A stretch of DNA of 38,245 nucleotides from the NCBI GenBank assembly GCA_003671195.1, contig QWPJ01000189.1, forward strand, positions 1-38,245, in the 5' to 3' direction. This document shows, in pieces, positions 31,558 to 38,245 of this stretch. Below the pieces are notes generated by a model. It ran no database searches. It was given only the letters and a program-made list of their open reading frames with translations, and had not been told where the DNA came from. This stretch comes from Planctomycetota bacterium (GTDB lineage Bacteria > Planctomycetota > Planctomycetia > Pirellulales > Pirellulaceae). How positions within the stretch are numbered: position 1 is the stretch's first letter; each line of letters begins with the position of its first letter. The position numbers were made by a program, and so were the translations under genes.

Positions 31558-34500
31558 TTAACGAAAGTCCCGTGAGGGGATCTCCAACGGACCGATCGAA
31601 TTGCTGAGGTCTTCGATCAAGCTCACCAGGACGTGGATGACTCCCTGTCGGCTCTCAAGCGTGCCGTGGACTAGCCATGCATTGGACTGCTTGCAGACCA
31701 AGTAATGGGACTCCCAGGTCTTAGGCCGGACAACCAAGTTGATGCTGCCGGTCTCGTCCTCCATAGTCACAAACGTGATCCCCTTGGCGGTCCCTGGACG
31801 TTGCCTCAGCACGATCAAACCTGCGACGCGAACGAGTTGCCCGTGCTTGAGATCCGAGAGTTCTGCGGCGGATCGAACGCGATGGCCACGGAGTTTCTCT
31901 CGGTGGAATTGCATAGGGTGGCCTCGCAAGGAAAGCCCGGTCGTGGCGTAGTCTGCGGCGACCTCCTGGGCCGGGTCCATCGCCACGAGCGACTCGGGGA
32001 TCGGCTCGTCGATATCCACACCGGCGGCTTCGAGCAAAGGCAAGGAGTTGTACGATTTGTCCTGGCCTAAGGCTTGCCAATAGGCGGCTCTGCGGTTACC
32101 TGAGAGCGAAGCCATCGCCCCGCTGTCGGCAAGGATCGCCAAGACGGCTTGACCCAAGCGACAGCGTTGGACGAGTTGACTTTGGTCCCTGAAGGCCCCT
32201 TGGGCACGGCGTTGGGCTGCGATCGCTAGCCCGTCGTTTTCGTGCAACCCCCGAATCATGCACAGCCCCAAGCGGACGCGAAAGCCGTTTGCATCGGGCT
32301 CCAAAGTGCATTCGAAGTCGCTGGCGTTGAGATCGACCGGAGCGACTTGAACGCCGTGGCGTTGGGCATCGGCGATGAGTTGGGCCGGGGTATAGAACCC
32401 CAGCGGCTGGCTGTTGAGCATCGCGCAGCAAAAAACCTCTGGGTGATGATGCTTGATCCAGCACGAAGCATACACAAGGAGCGCAAAGCTTGCCGCATGC
32501 GATTCGGGAAACCCATACTCTCCGAATCCGCGTATCTGGTTGAATACCGTTTCGGCAAACGATTCGTCGAGGCCATTGGCGCGCATGCCTTCGAGAAGCT
32601 TTCTTCGGAATTGATCGATCACTCCGGGGCGACGCCAAGCGGCCATGGCGCGGCGAAGTTGGTCGGCCTCGCCGGGGGTGAATCCTGCCGCAACGACCGC
32701 AAGCCGCATGGCCTGCTCCTGGAAGATCGGGACGCCCATGGTTTTACGCAGGACCTGCGCGATCTGCTCGTTCGGATAAGGGGGCTGTTTGCCGGTCTGC
32801 CGGGCCGTCAAATACGGGTGGACCATATTCCCTTGGATAGGGCCTGGCCGGACGATGGCAACCTCGATGACCAAGTCATAAAAACACCGAGGCCGGAGTC
32901 TCGGGAGCATGCTCATCTGAGCTCGGCTTTCGATTTGAAAGACCCCGAGCGTATCGGCTTTGCAGATCATGTCGTAGACGCTCGGGTCCTCGGCAGGGAT
33001 CGTCGATAGGGTCAAGGCGCGTTGGTGGTGCTCTTCGAGTAGATCGAAGCTTCGGTGGATCGCCGAGAGCATTCCCAATGCTAAGCAATCGACTTTGAGG
33101 ATGCCGAGTTCATCCAAATCGTCTTTGTCCCACTGGATGATGGTCCTGCCGCTCATCGAAGCGTTCTCGATCGGACACAGTTCGCATAAGTTCCCTTGGG
33201 TCATGACCATGCCACCGGTGTGTTGGGACAGATGACGCGGGAAGCCTAGGATCGATTCGACCAAATACAAAAAGCGTTTGCCTAGGTCTGAAGTCGGATC
33301 GATCCCAACCTGTTCGCATCGGATCGCTAGGTTTTCGATCCCCGAGCGACCATCGATGATCTTCGATAAGCTATCGATACGATCGTTGGTAAAGCCCAAG
33401 GCTTTGGCGCACTCGCGGGTCGCGGATCGGATCCGATAGGTCGTCACCGCAGCGGTCATCCCCGCTCGATGCCGACCGTACTTTTCGTAGACGTATTGGA
33501 TGACCTCTTCGCGCCGTTGGTGTTCGAAATCGATATCGATATCGGGGGCCTCGTTCCGCTCGCGGGAGATGAACCGTTCGAAGAGCAGATCGTAACGGCT
33601 CGGATCGACGCTGGTGACTCCCAAACAAAAGCAGACAGCCGAATTGGCTGCCGACCCACGCCCCTGGCATAGAATGTCACGCGAGCGAGCAAATCGCACC
33701 AGATCCCAGACCGTCAAGAAATAGGCTTCATAGCCGAGGTCCTCGATGAGCTTGATTTCATGGCGAAGCATCTCCACGACCCGCATAGGAACACCCTTGG
33801 GGTAGCGGCCTTGCGCGCCGGCCCAAGTCAGCTTCTTGAGATACTCGATCGGACGCATCCCGTCGGGAGACCACTCCGTGGGGTATTCGTACCGCAGGCA
33901 ATCGAGACTGAAATCGATCCGACCTGCGATTTCGACACTCCTTGCGATCGCATCGGGCGCGCCGCGATAGAGCTTTTCGATCAGGTCCAATGGCCTGAGG
34001 GCTCGCTGGGCGTTGAAGGGTCGGAACTGAGCGACCTGATCGATCGTCGTGCCGGTGGCGATCGCTTGAAGGCAATCGTGCAAAATCATCCGCTGAGGTT
34101 GGTGGTACAAAGAGCCCCCTGCGGCGACCCAAGGCACACCGCTGTGTCGGCTGAGCTCGCTGAGCCATGGAAGTTTGGCGGCATCGTTGGCCTCCATGTG
34201 CAGATGGCCGATCACGTACGCGCGATCCTCAAAGAGCTCCCCGAATTGAGCTGTCCAAGCAAGCCAATTGCTAAAATCCTTGGGGTCGAAATCATGACCG
34301 ACTCGGCACCAAGGGAAAGCCGGGATCGGAGGGACCTCTAGGGGACTCTCGAGCTTGTCCGGCAAGGCGGGATCGTCGGTCGATTCGAGCAGGCTCGATT
34401 CGGGGGGGCTAGATTCGGGGGGGCTAGATTCGAGCGGGCTCGATTCGAGAATGCGAGCCGAACGGGCGCCAGGTCCTGAGGGGATCAAGCCTCCGAGCCA

Positions 34501-34854
34501 GTGCTTGGAATACCTAGCCACATCGTGCCAGGAGATCTCGCAAGATCCTTTGGGAGCTCGCAGTCGACCGATGCTCAGGAGTTTGCACAAATCGCCGTAG
34601 CCTTGACGATTGGCCGGCCAGACGACCAGGGCAGGACCGTCGATGGGATGGAGTTCGCAGCCGACTACAAACGGGAGCGAATGGTCTTTAGCGGCCGTAT
34701 GGGCGCGGACGATTCCCGAAAGAGTGTTCCGGTCGGTGATCGCAAGTCCCTTGTAGCCATAGACTTGGGCTTGCTTGACAAGCTCATGGGAATGCGAGGC
34801 TCCTTCGAGGAACGAGAAGTTCGATTTGCAGTGGAGTTCGACGTAGGACGTCAT
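31558..34854 (-). CDS. dnaE2: Error-prone DNA polymerase III alpha subunit DnaE2
   Basis: Damage-tolerant C-family polymerase for mutagenic bypass, 1098 residues. The PHP-type N-terminus YVELHCKSNFSFLEGASHSHELV and LAITDRNTLSGIVRAH (4-52) is the DnaE2 form. The polymerase palm shows CQGRGSAANS (396-405) and the catalytic PDIDIDF (438-443 region). The C-terminal OB fold has VRVAGLIVLRQRPGTAKGITFVTMEDETGSINLVV, and the end SRDFR matches the DnaE2 tail. A low-complexity insert of ESSPP/ESSLL repeats occupies about 135-158 between PHP sub-blocks. Its usual partners imuA and imuB are absent from the window. The start is the first ATG of the conserved N-terminus. Confidence 0.95.
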   Translation of the reverse strand: MTSYVELHCKSNFSFLEGASHSHELVKQAQVYGYKGLAITDRNTLSGIVRAHTAAKDHSLPFVVGCELHPIDGPALVVWPANRQGYGDLCKLLSIGRLRAPKGSCEISWHDVARYSKHWLGGLIPSGPGARSARILESSPLESSPPESSPPESSLLESTDDPALPDKLESPLEVPPIPAFPWCRVGHDFDPKDFSNWLAWTAQFGELFEDRAYVIGHLHMEANDAAKLPWLSELSRHSGVPWVAAGGSLYHQPQRMILHDCLQAIATGTTIDQVAQFRPFNAQRALRPLDLIEKLYRGAPDAIARSVEIAGRIDFSLDCLRYEYPTEWSPDGMRPIEYLKKLTWAGAQGRYPKGVPMRVVEMLRHEIKLIEDLGYEAYFLTVWDLVRFARSRDILCQGRGSAANSAVCFCLGVTSVDPSRYDLLFERFISRERNEAPDIDIDFEHQRREEVIQYVYEKYGRHRAGMTAAVTTYRIRSATRECAKALGFTNDRIDSLSKIIDGRSGIENLAIRCEQVGIDPTSDLGKRFLYLVESILGFPRHLSQHTGGMVMTQGNLCELCPIENASMSGRTIIQWDKDDLDELGILKVDCLALGMLSAIHRSFDLLEEHHQRALTLSTIPAEDPSVYDMICKADTLGVFQIESRAQMSMLPRLRPRCFYDLVIEVAIVRPGPIQGNMVHPYLTARQTGKQPPYPNEQIAQVLRKTMGVPIFQEQAMRLAVVAAGFTPGEADQLRRAMAAWRRPGVIDQFRRKLLEGMRANGLDESFAETVFNQIRGFGEYGFPESHAASFALLVYASCWIKHHHPEVFCCAMLNSQPLGFYTPAQLIADAQRHGVQVAPVDLNASDFECTLEPDANGFRVRLGLCMIRGLHENDGLAIAAQRRAQGAFRDQSQLVQRCRLGQAVLAILADSGAMASLSGNRRAAYWQALGQDKSYNSLPLLEAAGVDIDEPIPESLVAMDPAQEVAADYATTGLSLRGHPMQFHREKLRGHRVRSAAELSDLKHGQLVRVAGLIVLRQRPGTAKGITFVTMEDETGSINLVVRPKTWESHYLVCKQSNAWLVHGTLESRQGVIHVLVSLIEDLSNSIGPLEIPSRDFR
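34381..34452. repeat. 15-bp-period repeats encoding ESSPP-type pentapeptides in dnaE2
   Basis: Imperfect units built on GATTCGGGGGGGCTA or GATTCGAGCGGGCTC recur every 15 bases and encode residues 135-158 of DnaE2. Two central units are identical. The array adds a Ser/Pro/Glu-rich insert in the N-terminal domain and keeps frame. Confidence 0.85.
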
Positions 34855-34903
34855 ACCTGAGCCATTTACCTAAGCGGGACAGGGGCCTGGACACCGGGCC
34901 GCA

Positions 34904-34934
34904 TAGGATTGGGGGTTAGTAGGATTGGGCGTTA
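34904..34934. repeat. Two 15-base direct repeats upstream of the small-RNA promoter
   Basis: TAGGATTGGGGGTTA (34904-34918) and TAGGATTGGGCGTTA (34920-34934) differ at one base and have a 16-base period. They lie 16-46 bases upstream of the -35 at 34950, in the region shared with the divergent dnaE2 gene, where paired regulator sites often occur. No regulator is identified. Confidence 0.6.
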
Positions 34935-34949
34935 ATTGTTCAATTCGAG

Positions 34950-34979
34950 TTGTTTTTCACAGGATGCGACGGTTAGAAT
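34950..34979 (+). promoter_or_regulatory. Sigma-70-type promoter for a small RNA unit
   Basis: TTGTTT (34950-34955) and TAGAAT (34974-34979) are 18 bases apart, each close to the housekeeping consensus, pointing to a start near 34986. Directly upstream are the inverted repeat AATTG-TT-CAATT (34934-34945) and GTTC-N7-GTTG (34938-34952). Confidence 0.55.
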
Positions 34980-35091
34980 ACCACTAGGTGCTACGAAACG
35001 CATCGTAGCTATGCGCATCCGTGCAGAAGACTCCCGATTCTAGGCAACCAGGGGGTCTTTTGCCTGGCTCGTTTCGAAAGGAGGTGATTTA

Positions 35092-35133
35092 GTGAATTCT
35101 TGTTCTACTAGCCAAAGGGGTGGGGCGTCCTAA
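35092..35133 (+). CDS. 13-codon mini-ORF with near-perfect Shine-Dalgarno
   Basis: A GTG at 35092 follows AAAGGAGGTGA (35077-35087) with seven bases between GGAGG and the start. That is an almost complete complement of the conserved 16S 3' end. The encoded peptide would be MNSCSTSQRGGAS, ending TAA at 35131. The last four codons run through the 5' arm of a predicted stem (35117-35124), so translating ribosomes would open it. This layout is what leader peptides or small regulatory peptides show. The protein itself is too short to classify; the SD is the main evidence. Confidence 0.45.
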   Translation: MNSCSTSQRGGAS

Positions 35134-35231
35134 GTATGCCGGCGGGCTGCCTAAGACAAGCAGCTCCTACCCCAGCTTGTGGCTCCGATGAATCCATGGG
35201 AGCCAAGACAAGCTAAATTGACGGTAACGAG

Positions 35232-35268
35232 CCCGGACCCATGCAAGTTGCATGGGTTCGGGTTTTTT
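35232..35268 (+). terminator. Strong intrinsic terminator of the small RNA unit
   Basis: CCCGGACCCATGCA (35232-35245) pairs with TGCATGGGTTCGGG (35249-35262) around a three-base loop, with one G-T pair, and is followed by six T (35263-35268). It is the clearest intrinsic terminator in the window and has no annotated gene ahead of it other than the small RNA unit. Confidence 0.85.
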
Positions 35269-35320
35269 CGTTGCATCAAGCAAACTTCATCACAAGATCG
35301 GGCCTCGCATCGGATTTCGT

Positions 35321-35379
35321 CGTACTCGTACTCAGTCCGCCGCGGCGGACGGTACTCAGTGAAACGGTACTCGTACTCG
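35321..35379. repeat. GTACTC repeats around a perfect 16-bp palindrome
   Basis: CGTACTCGTACTC (35321-35333) and GTACTCGTACTCG (35367-35379) flank GTCCGCCGCGGCGGAC (35335-35350), a perfect palindrome, with a further GGTACTCAG at 35351. The inverse form, CGAGTA repeated about 3.5 times, appears at 35474-35495, so the two sides could pair over 100 bases. No ORF with family character overlaps. Confidence 0.8.
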
Positions 35380-35434
35380 ATGGCTGTTCGAACTGCAGCG
35401 ATGCCGATCGTCGATCGAAGCGGTTCGCGGGAAC

Positions 35435-35464
35435 TTGCGAACTAATGGGTCGGATTGCTATACT
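35435..35464 (+). promoter_or_regulatory. Candidate uppP promoter
   Basis: TTGCGA (35435-35440) and TATACT (35459-35464), 18 bases apart, with an extended -10 TGC directly before TATACT. The start would be near 35470, so the transcript would begin just before the GAGTAC array and have a 5' leader of almost 190 bases. Confidence 0.5.
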
Positions 35465-35473
35465 CGCCCTCTT

Positions 35474-35495
35474 CGAGTACGAGTACGAGTACGAG
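35474..35495. repeat. CGAGTA hexanucleotide array in the uppP leader
   Basis: Three full CGAGTA units plus CGAG. The array is the reverse complement of the GTACTC motifs at 35321-35379 and lies a few bases after the predicted transcription start of uppP. The remaining bases up to uppP (35496-35657) hold only an A/G-rich stretch and the ribosome site. Confidence 0.85.
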
Positions 35496-35657
35496 AAAAC
35501 GCACGAACAAAGCATTGGACCGAAGTGCTCGATCGGGCGTTTTTGATTTGTGTAACGTCCCCTCATCGCACTCGGTCAATGTGTGACGATCGATTGAGCG
35601 AAGCACAGAACAGCACAGAGCAGCAAAAAAACGCTAAAGAAAAGGCAACGAGGGACC

Positions 35658-36515
35658 ATGTCGGATTATTGGGTGGCTGTTTTGGTCGGGATCGTCGAGG
35701 GCCTGACGGAGTTTTTGCCCGTCAGTTCGACGGCTCACATCGTCTTGTCGCAAGCGGCCTTGGGGATGCGCTTGGACGATCCATTTTGGAAGATGTTCTC
35801 GGTTGTCATCCAGCTCGGAGCGATCCTGTCCGTGGTGGTCTATTTTTGGCCCAGACTTGTTTCCTTCGTCCAATCGTTTCTGACAAATGTCCAGCAGAAG
35901 GGCTCGGATTCGAACCCCTCGAGCGTTCCTTGGTGGAAACATCCCCTGGCGTTGGTCATCATCAGTTTCGTGGTCACTGCGATTCCCTGTTTTTTGATGG
36001 ACGAGCTCATTGGTGAGAACCTCGAACGACCATGGGTCATCGGAGCGTCTCTGCTTTTAGGGGGCATCGCGATGTTGTGGATCGACCAGCGGTACTCTCA
36101 GACGGCAAGTACCCACTCGGTCGAGCAGATGACCCTTCGGCAGGCGATTTTCATCGGAGCGGCGCAGATCCTCGCGGCGATGTTTCCAGGAACGAGCCGA
36201 TCGATGGCGACGATTGCCGGTGGTCAGATCATGGGTCTGTCTCGACCTGCAGCGTTGGAGTTTAGCTTTTTCCTTTCGATCCCAGTGATGTTCGCAGCGA
36301 GCGGATTCAAGTTTCTGCAGTTCCTCGTCAAAAGCCCGATCCAGATCGACTCGCGTCAGTGGTTGACGTTGGGGATCGGATTTGTCACGAGTTTCCTAGT
36401 TGCCTTGGCGGTGATCGCTTGGTTTATGCAATGGGTCCGTTCACGGGGTTTTGCGCCCTTTGCGATCTACCGCATGGTCCTCGGAGTGGCGGTCATACTC
36501 TGGCTAGGCAGGTAA
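35658..36515 (+). CDS. uppP: Undecaprenyl-diphosphate phosphatase
   Basis: Polytopic membrane enzyme that dephosphorylates undecaprenyl diphosphate so the lipid carrier can be reused in cell-wall and glycan synthesis; it also gives bacitracin resistance. The 285 residues match BacA/UppP length. The catalytic motifs are GIVEGLTEFLPVSSTAH (11-27) and MFPGTSRSMATIAGG (about 174-188). Alternating hydrophobic segments give about eight helices. The RBS GAGGGA is close before the ATG. It is preceded by the 800-base region with the small RNA and repeats, and ends 36 bases from the convergent lipoprotein gene. Confidence 0.96.
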   Translation: MSDYWVAVLVGIVEGLTEFLPVSSTAHIVLSQAALGMRLDDPFWKMFSVVIQLGAILSVVVYFWPRLVSFVQSFLTNVQQKGSDSNPSSVPWWKHPLALVIISFVVTAIPCFLMDELIGENLERPWVIGASLLLGGIAMLWIDQRYSQTASTHSVEQMTLRQAIFIGAAQILAAMFPGTSRSMATIAGGQIMGLSRPAALEFSFFLSIPVMFAASGFKFLQFLVKSPIQIDSRQWLTLGIGFVTSFLVALAVIAWFMQWVRSRGFAPFAIYRMVLGVAVILWLGR

Positions 36516-36551
36516 GGTCGAATGGACCGGACCGCCAGGTAAGTACAAGTC

Positions 36552-37019
36552 TCATGGCGTAAGCTCGATCTGCAAGTTCTGCGGTCCCTTGGCGACCTTG
36601 ATCTTGATTTTCGAGGTTTCCGGTAGGTAGTACCGTTCGGGGAGTTGGACCCAGCGATCCGATACTCTCGAAGCGGCTTTGGTACCCTCCGATAGGCTCT
36701 TGCGGACTTCGGGCGGAAGGTTGTCTCCTGGTAGCATTGCCGGCCGAGTCGCTGGCATCGGCTCAAACTCCCGGTTATCGACGCCTACCATGACCTCGGC
36801 GACGGGCAGTTCGATCTTGAACTTGCCATCGCGACCCAGTTCGCAGAAGCCCTCGACGGTCAGTTTGTCCTTAGGCCCGATGGATACAAAGCTGAGCATT
36901 CCCCCGGGTACGGGCTTTCCATCAAAGATAACCTCCCCTTCGATGGTACCTTTGGGGCGCTGACATCCAACGAACAAAGCAAGGATGGTGAAAATCGCTA
37001 TCCAGGAAGAAACCTTCAT
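36552..37019 (-). CDS. Small planctomycetal lipoprotein with carboxypeptidase-regulatory-like fold
   Basis: A 155-residue protein starting MKVSSWIAIFTILALFVGCQ, a lipoprotein signal with the lipid-accepting cysteine at 19 (LFVGC). The rest is GTIEGEVIFDGKPVPGGMLSFV..., the opening of the beta-sandwich domain common in planctomycete surface lipoproteins, then KFKIELPVAEVMVGVDN and RYYLPETSKIKIKVAKGPQNLQIEL. The frame is open to 37055 but the ATG at 37019 has GGAG seven bases upstream and gives the signal. It lies 50 bases after the DUF1559 gene on the same strand, a pairing typical of planctomycetes. The function of the pair is unknown; a role in the cell surface is inferred. Confidence 0.85.
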   Translation of the reverse strand: MKVSSWIAIFTILALFVGCQRPKGTIEGEVIFDGKPVPGGMLSFVSIGPKDKLTVEGFCELGRDGKFKIELPVAEVMVGVDNREFEPMPATRPAMLPGDNLPPEVRKSLSEGTKAASRVSDRWVQLPERYYLPETSKIKIKVAKGPQNLQIELTP

Positions 37020-37069
37020 GGGACACTCCGACCGTTTTGAAATAAAGACTTGCAAAAAAGTAAAATTCG

Positions 37070-38143
37070 CTACTCAGGTAGGTTCGCTACTTCGCCACCG
37101 TCTGGTGTTAAGCTCCAGAACCAAATGCGGGAATCCATACCACCTGACAAGCTGCTGATCGAACCGTCGACATAAGCCACCGTCATGAGAGAATGCTGGC
37201 TGGAGGCCAAGCGTCGGTCGCATCGTCCGCCATTGGCTGCATTGGCAAGAGGCAAGTTTGGGTTGACCTGAAATCGCGAAGCGATGCCGTAGGTAAAAAT
37301 CACACCATCGCGACCCCGACCACCGCCGAAGACGGATGAAAGACGATCTCCTGGGTAGCTATCGACCGGCACCCCGGAGTTTGGCTGCGAACCTCCGACT
37401 CCGCCGATTCGAAATACACCGCGCATCCACCAGTTTCCTCCTAGACCCGAACCATCGCATCGCGAGAGCTTCTCAGCCAGCATGATGGTGTTCGACGAGC
37501 CGTCTTTGACTGTCGAAAACTTCGCTTTACCATCCCAACAGGTTTCCCAGGGCGCAGCGGCCGTTCCACAAACTGCCGTGGCATTTCGATCGCCGCCGAA
37601 AATCAAGAAATTACCGGCGTAGGAGGCATCACCAGGGGTCCAGTCCAACCCGTTTCCGAGCGTCGAGTCGCTCGGACATCGGAACGAGGGAATGCTGGTC
37701 TGACGAAGCCAAGTTTGGTTGGTCGTGTTGACCGATCCCCAAGTGGGCCATGTATAGCCTAAATTGACGGTATTGTTGGGTCTGGCTTGGCCAACTGCTG
37801 CCCCAAGGTCGCACGTCGAGGCCATTTCCCAAACCGTATTGAGCTCCATGTAGGGAAGCATATGGAAATACAATGGAGCATACCAAGCACCCCCAAAGTT
37901 ACCTGCCTGGGGCGGGAATCGTTTCAGGGCAGAGTGGCAGTTATGAAGCGCTAAGACTTGTTGTTTCAAGTTGTTTTGGCACTGCATGCGACGTGCAGCT
38001 TCCCGCGCGGCTTGCACTGCGGGAAGTAATAAACCAACCAGAATGCCAATGATCGCGATAACCACCAAGAGCTCTACTAGGGTGAAACCACCGCTGGGCT
38101 TGTGCTTGATCTGACCGCGAACCGAAAATGTGCAAATCGACAT
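37070..38143 (-). CDS. DUF1559 prepilin-like protein (type II pseudopilin N-terminus)
   Basis: One of the DUF1559 proteins abundant in planctomycetes, 357 residues. It begins with a prepilin leader and cleavage site [27 protein letters not shown] (cut after G19, with the conserved E24 at +5), followed by [18 protein letters not shown], the DUF1559 signature. The C-terminal half is the family's beta-rich domain ([47 protein letters not shown]). An ATG at 38143 has GAGG eight bases upstream; a TTG two codons earlier is less likely. Export through a type II/IV pilus-like system is expected. The final ligand or role is unknown. Confidence 0.93.
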   Translation of the reverse strand: MSICTFSVRGQIKHKPSGGFTLVELLVVIAIIGILVGLLLPAVQAAREAARRMQCQNNLKQQVLALHNCHSALKRFPPQAGNFGGAWYAPLYFHMLPYMELNTVWEMASTCDLGAAVGQARPNNTVNLGYTWPTWGSVNTTNQTWLRQTSIPSFRCPSDSTLGNGLDWTPGDASYAGNFLIFGGDRNATAVCGTAAAPWETCWDGKAKFSTVKDGSSNTIMLAEKLSRCDGSGLGGNWWMRGVFRIGGVGGSQPNSGVPVDSYPGDRLSSVFGGGRGRDGVIFTYGIASRFQVNPNLPLANAANGGRCDRRLASSQHSLMTVAYVDGSISSLSGGMDSRIWFWSLTPDGGEVANLPE

Positions 38144-38206
38144 GATCAAAACCTCGGGGATAGAAAAGAAACGAGAATCCGAGTAATCAGGGCTAACGAT
38201 TCGTTC

Positions 38207-38212
38207 ACTATA
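38207..38212 (-). promoter_or_regulatory. Possible -10 for the DUF1559 gene
   Basis: On the minus strand TATAGT lies 64 bases before the ATG. The element 17 bases upstream (TTCGGC) is a poor -35. Listed as weak. Confidence 0.25.
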
Positions 38213-38245
38213 ACAGGATCGATACCCTAGCCGAAACTATCCCCA

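Larger units (their letters stand above)
34986..35268 (+). ncRNA. Candidate structured small RNA with embedded mini-ORF
   Basis: A stretch of about 283 bases between a promoter-like pair and a strong terminator, with no conventional gene. Hairpins in order are CTACGA/TCGTAG (34991-35008), AGGCAA/TTGCCT around 35042-35065, an eight-base stem 35117-35124 with 35166-35173 enclosing GCTGC/GCAGC (35146-35164), a two-part stem AGCTTGT/ACAAGCT (35174-35214) enclosing GGCTCC/GGAGCC, and the terminator. A 13-codon ORF starts at 35092. I do not recognise it as 6S, SRP, RNase P RNA or tmRNA. It could be a regulatory or dual-function RNA, or a leader with attenuator for uppP, which starts 389 bases later. 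Confidence 0.6.

Noticed and set aside
34855..35657. tRNA, tmRNA, 6S, SRP or RNase P RNA in the large gap
   Set aside because: No cloverleaf, CCA end or signature core sequences of these RNAs were seen; the region is described as a candidate new RNA instead.

Overview
The window looks like a chromosomal segment of a planctomycete, most likely a Pirellulaceae-type member of the PVC group. The basis is gene content: a Planctomycetes/Verrucomicrobia-type bacterial microcompartment (PVM BMC) operon, a very large PVC-type heme-binding protein ending in a CxxCH domain, a DUF1559 prepilin-like protein beside a small lipoprotein, a YHYH-domain protein, and a Ser/Thr kinase with a membrane domain. No complete transposase, phage gene, rRNA, tRNA or CRISPR array was seen.

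Layout. 1-1373 (+): the end of a LysM/L,D-transpeptidase gene, then pyrE. 10422-1517 (-): a twelve-gene BMC operon reading deoR-type regulator, pduL, two BMC-H shell genes, ackA-like kinase, EutN/BMC-P, pduP-type aldehyde dehydrogenase, EutN/BMC-P, an uncharacterised protein with an encapsulation-peptide-like start, EutN/BMC-P, class II aldolase and an LDH/MDH-family dehydrogenase. From established knowledge of PVM loci, the aldolase cleaves fuculose- or rhamnulose-1-phosphate to DHAP and lactaldehyde. PduP, PduL and AckA then convert the aldehyde to the acid with ATP formation, and the dehydrogenase balances NADH. Four of the enzymes or proteins carry a short amphipathic helix that would target them to the shell.

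10717-20494: a PHP-domain protein (-), a YHYH protein (+), an ABC exporter-like protein that has lost every recognisable ATPase motif (-), a sigma-54 response regulator (+) and the PVC heme protein (-). 20518-28429: dnaK (-) with a near-ideal sigma-54 promoter, pheA and an MnmM/YtqB-like methyltransferase (+), then a same-strand group (-) of a D-threonine-aldolase-like enzyme, a GT2 glycosyltransferase, leucyl aminopeptidase and a translationally coupled soluble histidine kinase. 28587-31262 (+): a Zn-ribbon/kinase/RDD membrane protein and aroB. 31257-31528: a structured, MITE-like inverted-repeat element. 34854-31558 (-): dnaE2. 34855-35657: an 800-bp region without a conventional gene. It holds an apparent complete small transcription unit (promoter, hairpins, a 13-codon ORF behind an almost perfect Shine-Dalgarno sequence, and an intrinsic terminator), followed by a patch of GTACTC/GAGTAC repeats and a promoter for uppP. 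35658-38143: uppP (+), a lipoprotein (-) and a DUF1559 protein (-).

Two themes run through the window. The first is short in-frame tandem repeats (units of 12, 15 and 18 bp) in linkers of several unrelated proteins. The second is compact inverted-repeat structures in the few real intergenic gaps. The most novel-looking item is the small RNA/mini-ORF unit at about 34950-35268. The BMC operon is the most complete system, but it is of a described type.
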